Of a stretch of DNA of 8,887 bases, positions 5,983 to 8,887 are shown piece after piece. How positions within the stretch are numbered: the first letter of the stretch is position 1; each line of letters begins with the position of its first letter. A program made the translations under genes and the position numbers. Location: positions 1,533 to 10,419 of the forward strand of contig DNSH01000137.1 in the NCBI GenBank assembly GCA_003499715.1. The letters run 5' to 3'. This DNA is from Candidatus Mesolinea sp. (GTDB taxonomy: Bacteria > Chloroflexota > Anaerolineae > Anaerolineales > Anaerolineaceae). Below the pieces are notes generated by a model. That model was not told the origin of the DNA. It searched no databases and saw only the letters and a list, made by a program, of their open reading frames with translations.

Positions 5983-7140
5983 ATGGCTGTTGCAGAAATT
6001 GTTACTATCGGTACAGAACTGCTTTTAGGCGAAATCCAAGATACTAACTCAAGATACATTGCTCGATTTTTACGCGATATTGGTGTGGACCTTTACCGTT
6101 TGAGTACTGTCGGAGATAATGTTCAGCGTATTACTGCTACGCTGCAAGAAGCTTTAATGCGCGCCGATATTGTCATCACGACTGGCGGCTTAGGACCGAC
6201 CGTCGACGACCCAACTCGCCAAGCGGTGGCAAAGACCTTCAATGTGCCGCTAGAATTCCATGAAGAGCTTTGGGAGCAGATCTTGGAGCGCTATAAACAA
6301 TATGGCCAAAAGCCGACGGAAAATAACAAACGTCAAGCATACATCCCTGCCAATAGCATTCCGATACCCAATCCAGTGGGCACAGCACCTGCTTTTGCGT
6401 TTGAACTCGGTCCAAAAGTGGTAATTTCTTTGCCAGGTGTCCCCCGCGAAATGGAATACCTCATTGAACATTTTGTGCGTGATTACCTCAAACGGCGCTA
6501 TGGCTTACAAGAAACTGTAATTAAACCCTGGGTTATCCACACAATCTCAAAGGGTGAATCGAATATCGACGAGATAATCGGAGATTTGGAAGAACTGAGC
6601 AATCCCACAGTAGGGCTTTTAGCCCATCCCGGACAAACCGATATCCGAGTCACCGCAAAAGCGAGTTCGTTAGCAGAAGCCGAGCAAATGATGGCTCCCG
6701 TCCTTCAGCGGATCCGTGAACAATTAGGCAAGTATATCTACGGCGAAAACGATACAACCTTAGAAGAAGCCGTAGGCAGACTCATCGCAGATCGTCACGT
6801 CAGTGTCGAGATTATTGAAGTTGGAACGAAGGGGGAGATACTTTCTAAACTTAAATCACAGGTGTCTGACCTGGCAAACGGAGAGTTTATTGACTCTTTT
6901 GTTTCCAATGAAACTCTGAAAACTCTTCTCAAAGAGTCCCAAGTGCAGCAAAACGCTGACTTAGCGCTCGGCGTTCGCTTGGTTTCAAATGGGGATAAGC
7001 AAGATCTTCTGCTGGTATTGCGTGGTGAAGAAATTATCAAAGAGGGCGAGCGCTCTTACGGAGGTCCCCCCGGTGACGGGCAAATCTGGGCAGTTAACTC
7101 TGCCTTGGATTATATCCGCCGCTATTTAATTGAGAATTAG
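5983..7140 (+). CDS. cinA: CinA-like protein with degenerate C-terminal domain
   Basis: CinA proteins join an N-terminal MoaB/MogA-like domain, linked to ADP-ribose or other pyrophosphate hydrolysis, to a C-terminal NMN-deamidase (PncC) domain in NAD recycling. The N-terminal domain is well conserved: VTIGTELLLGEIQDTNS (7-23), TTGGLGPTVDDPTRQAV around residues 66-82, and SLPGVPREM (149-157). The C-terminal part, from about residue 260, keeps TLEEAVGRLIA and a VSNETLK segment, but the expected SCTGG motif is replaced by IEVGTKG (278-284) and no TGIAGP-type motif is present. Total length, 385, is shorter than the roughly 410-420 usual for the family. The deamidase activity is therefore probably lost. 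The ATG is the first start after an in-frame TAG six bases upstream; no clear ribosome binding site is visible. It is followed 26 bases later by the amidohydrolase gene. Confidence 0.9.
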   Translation: MAVAEIVTIGTELLLGEIQDTNSRYIARFLRDIGVDLYRLSTVGDNVQRITATLQEALMRADIVITTGGLGPTVDDPTRQAVAKTFNVPLEFHEELWEQILERYKQYGQKPTENNKRQAYIPANSIPIPNPVGTAPAFAFELGPKVVISLPGVPREMEYLIEHFVRDYLKRRYGLQETVIKPWVIHTISKGESNIDEIIGDLEELSNPTVGLLAHPGQTDIRVTAKASSLAEAEQMMAPVLQRIREQLGKYIYGENDTTLEEAVGRLIADRHVSVEIIEVGTKGEILSKLKSQVSDLANGEFIDSFVSNETLKTLLKESQVQQNADLALGVRLVSNGDKQDLLLVLRGEEIIKEGERSYGGPPGDGQIWAVNSALDYIRRYLIEN

Positions 7141-7170
7141 ATGACGCAGAATGAAGAAAGGAGCTTATGA
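7141..7170 (+). other. Possible 9-codon leader ORF between cinA and the amidohydrolase
   Basis: An ATG directly abuts the cinA TAG stop and opens nine codons (MTQNEERSL) ending in TGA, which overlaps the amidohydrolase ATG as ATGA. It could couple translation of the two genes, but it has no clear ribosome binding site and may be chance. The AAAGGAG that serves the amidohydrolase lies inside it. Confidence 0.15.
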
Positions 7171-8887
7171 AAAAACACGCTGATCAAATCCTTTATAACG
7201 CCATTCTCCTCACGATGGATGATGCCTATAATATCTATGAGCCAGGAGCACTCGCTATTTCTGGTCAAAACATTATCGCAGTCGGCAACCAAGAGGAGGT
7301 TTTAGAGGCATATCAAAGCGAGTCATTAATCGATTGCCAAGGTAAAGTGCTTATGCCTGGCTTGGTCAATGCGCACACGCATGTCCCTATGACCCTTTTT
7401 CGAGGTTTAGCAGACGATTTGCGCTTAGATGTGTGGCTGATGGGTTATATCATGCCGGTTGAACGCGAGTTCGTATCACCGGATTTCGTCCAATTAGGTA
7501 CAAAACTTGCCTGTGCAGAATTTATCCGCTCTGGGGTAACATGCTTCAATGATATGTATTATTTCGAAGATGCGATCGCCGAAACGACTGCAGAAGTTGG
7601 CTTGCGTGCCGTCGTCGGTCAGACTGTAATGAAATATCCCGCTCCAGATTCGAGCTCTTATGAGGTAGCTTTAGAGTTAGCTGAAGCTCTCATCCAAAAA
7701 TGGAAAGGTCATCCACTGATTGTCCCAGCTATTGCACCCCATTCCGTTTATACGACAACACCCGAAATCCTTACAGCGGTAAGTGAAATGGCTAAAAAGT
7801 ATGATGTTCCGGTTCACTTTCATGTGGCTGAGGTGTCTTCTGAGGTGGAAGCTCTGCGCGCAGAAGAAGGTATGCCGGAAGTGCCTTATATTCGTAAATT
7901 TGGGATGCTCGAAACCAAGCTGATCGCAGCCCATTGTGTGCACTTGGATGAAGGGGAAATCCGCTCTCTGCAACATGCTGGCGCTGGGATTGCACACAAC
8001 CCTTCCTCTAATCTCAAGCTCGCCTCTGGTTTTGCGCCTGTCCAACGCATGATCGAGCTGGGCGTCAATGTCGGCATTGGCACCGATGGTCCAGCCTCTA
8101 ATAACGACCTGGATATGATCGATGAAATTCGGTTGGCGAGCTTGGTTTCTAAAGCAGTGAGTGAGGATCCTACAGCTCTGCCGGCTAAAATTTCGCTGGC
8201 GATGGCTACCAGCATGGGTGCCAAAGCGCTGCATATCGGAGATATTACAGGCAGTTTGGAGCCAGGAAAGCGTGCAGACTTGATCTTGATGGACATTTCA
8301 CCGCTGCATAATCAACCTCGCTTCCGAGGTAATGGCGATAACATCTATGCTCAGATTATTTACGCGAGCAAATCAACAGATATCACCGATGTGATGGTCA
8401 ACGGTGCATGGCTGATGCGCGATCAAACGCTGCTTACGCTCGATGAACAAGCCTTGATTGCAGAAGCTCAAGGTATTGCAACGGAAATCGACCTATTCCT
8501 GAAAGATCGAGAGGAATCTGTGCTCTCCAAGCTGGTTGCTATTGGGGGTACGATGCAAGAAGAGAGCTTTGAAGTACAAGTTAAGGTGCGTGTGGATGAT
8601 TTAGAGCCAGTGCTAAAAGCCCTCAATCAGCCTGGCATTGAGATTATGCGTAAGCGCCATTATCACGAATACGATACATACTTCCGGCAGGCAGACCCAA
8701 GCCAAGGCCGCTTGCGCTACCGTGAGGATGAGTTTATCGGCGAAAATGGTGAGATTACCAATGTACGTTCCCGCCTGACGCTGATAGGGGAAACGAGAGA
8801 GAAATCCCACTTAAATGGCGAGGAGATTATGCTTTCTCGCAGCCGTTATTTGGCTCCGGCAACACAAAGCTTACGATTTTATCGAGA
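7167..8887 (+). CDS. mtaD: MTA/SAH-deaminase-type amidohydrolase fused to a CYTH domain, 3' end cut
   Basis: The frame is open for 573 codons to the window edge. Residues 1 to about 440 form an amidohydrolase of the 5'-methylthioadenosine/S-adenosylhomocysteine deaminase (MtaD) group. It shows LMPGLVNAHTHVPMTLFRG with metal-type His70 and His72, VHFHVAEV (His217, His219, Glu222), AAHCVHLDEGEI (His256) and GTDGPASNNDLDM (Asp307). All expected metal and catalytic positions are present, so deamination of MTA, SAH or a related adenosine is likely; the exact substrate is unsure. After a linker of roughly 25 residues, residues from about 467 look like the start of a CYTH (triphosphate tunnel) domain: EVQVKVRV (469-476), HEYDTYF, GRLRYRED and VRSRLTL. 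The usual ExExK reads E-V-Q-V-K. AAAGGAG ends only 3 bases before the ATG. The gene is probably cotranscribed with cinA. mtaD is given for the N-terminal part only. Confidence 0.85.
   Translation, partial: MKKHADQILYNAILLTMDDAYNIYEPGALAISGQNIIAVGNQEEVLEAYQSESLIDCQGKVLMPGLVNAHTHVPMTLFRGLADDLRLDVWLMGYIMPVEREFVSPDFVQLGTKLACAEFIRSGVTCFNDMYYFEDAIAETTAEVGLRAVVGQTVMKYPAPDSSSYEVALELAEALIQKWKGHPLIVPAIAPHSVYTTTPEILTAVSEMAKKYDVPVHFHVAEVSSEVEALRAEEGMPEVPYIRKFGMLETKLIAAHCVHLDEGEIRSLQHAGAGIAHNPSSNLKLASGFAPVQRMIELGVNVGIGTDGPASNNDLDMIDEIRLASLVSKAVSEDPTALPAKISLAMATSMGAKALHIGDITGSLEPGKRADLILMDISPLHNQPRFRGNGDNIYAQIIYASKSTDITDVMVNGAWLMRDQTLLTLDEQALIAEAQGIATEIDLFLKDREESVLSKLVAIGGTMQEESFEVQVKVRVDDLEPVLKALNQPGIEIMRKRHYHEYDTYFRQADPSQGRLRYREDEFIGENGEITNVRSRLTLIGETREKSHLNGEEIMLSRSRYLAPATQSLRFYR

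Noticed and set aside
6613..6625. GGGCT-TTT-AGCCC small hairpin inside cinA
   Set aside because: Only 5 bp with a 3-base loop and no T tract, well inside the coding region.
7677..8296. Overlapping minus-strand open frames (185, 136 and 67 codons) opposite the amidohydrolase
   Set aside because: They oppose conserved catalytic motifs of the amidohydrolase, overlap one another, and look like no known family.

Overview
The window looks like chromosomal housekeeping DNA from a member of the Chloroflexota, most likely class Anaerolineae. I infer this from the look of the proteins (an elongation factor P that begins MIDVNDLRKG and has a PGRG loop, a small Cys-rich partner gene behind it, and a PD-(D/E)XK protein of a type I associate with that phylum), not from a database search. 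No tRNA, rRNA, CRISPR array, insertion sequence or phage gene is visible. No gene-free stretch exceeds about 190 bases.

Layout, left to right. (1) On the minus strand, the 5' end of a PD-(D/E)XK nuclease-like gene runs off the left edge. Upstream of it, also on the minus strand, is a 375-residue GNAT-fold protein that ends in a good intrinsic terminator. (2) Divergently, on the plus strand, a near-consensus promoter drives efp, followed after 8 bases by an unnamed 108-residue protein with eight cysteines. (3) ftsH follows with its own extended -10 promoter, a perfect palindrome in the 5' leader, and a strong ribosome binding site that sets the start at GTG 2600. (4) Convergent to ftsH, with only 5 bases between the stop codons, lie yraN and miaA on the minus strand, overlapping by 4 bases (ATGA). 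A strong 15-bp hairpin sits inside the miaA 3' end, just past ftsH. (5) On the plus strand, cinA has a degenerate C-terminal domain. It is followed closely by an MTA/SAH-deaminase-type amidohydrolase whose reading frame continues into a CYTH domain and off the right edge.

Functionally, the window mixes translation and RNA maturation (efp, miaA), membrane protein quality control (ftsH), DNA-associated nuclease-fold proteins (yraN and the PD-(D/E)XK gene), and nucleoside or nucleotide salvage (cinA and the amidohydrolase). The most interesting items are the amidohydrolase-CYTH fusion, the CinA that has lost the NMN-deamidase signature, the Arg-type EF-P with its coupled Cys-rich partner, and the two RNA or DNA structures flanking ftsH.
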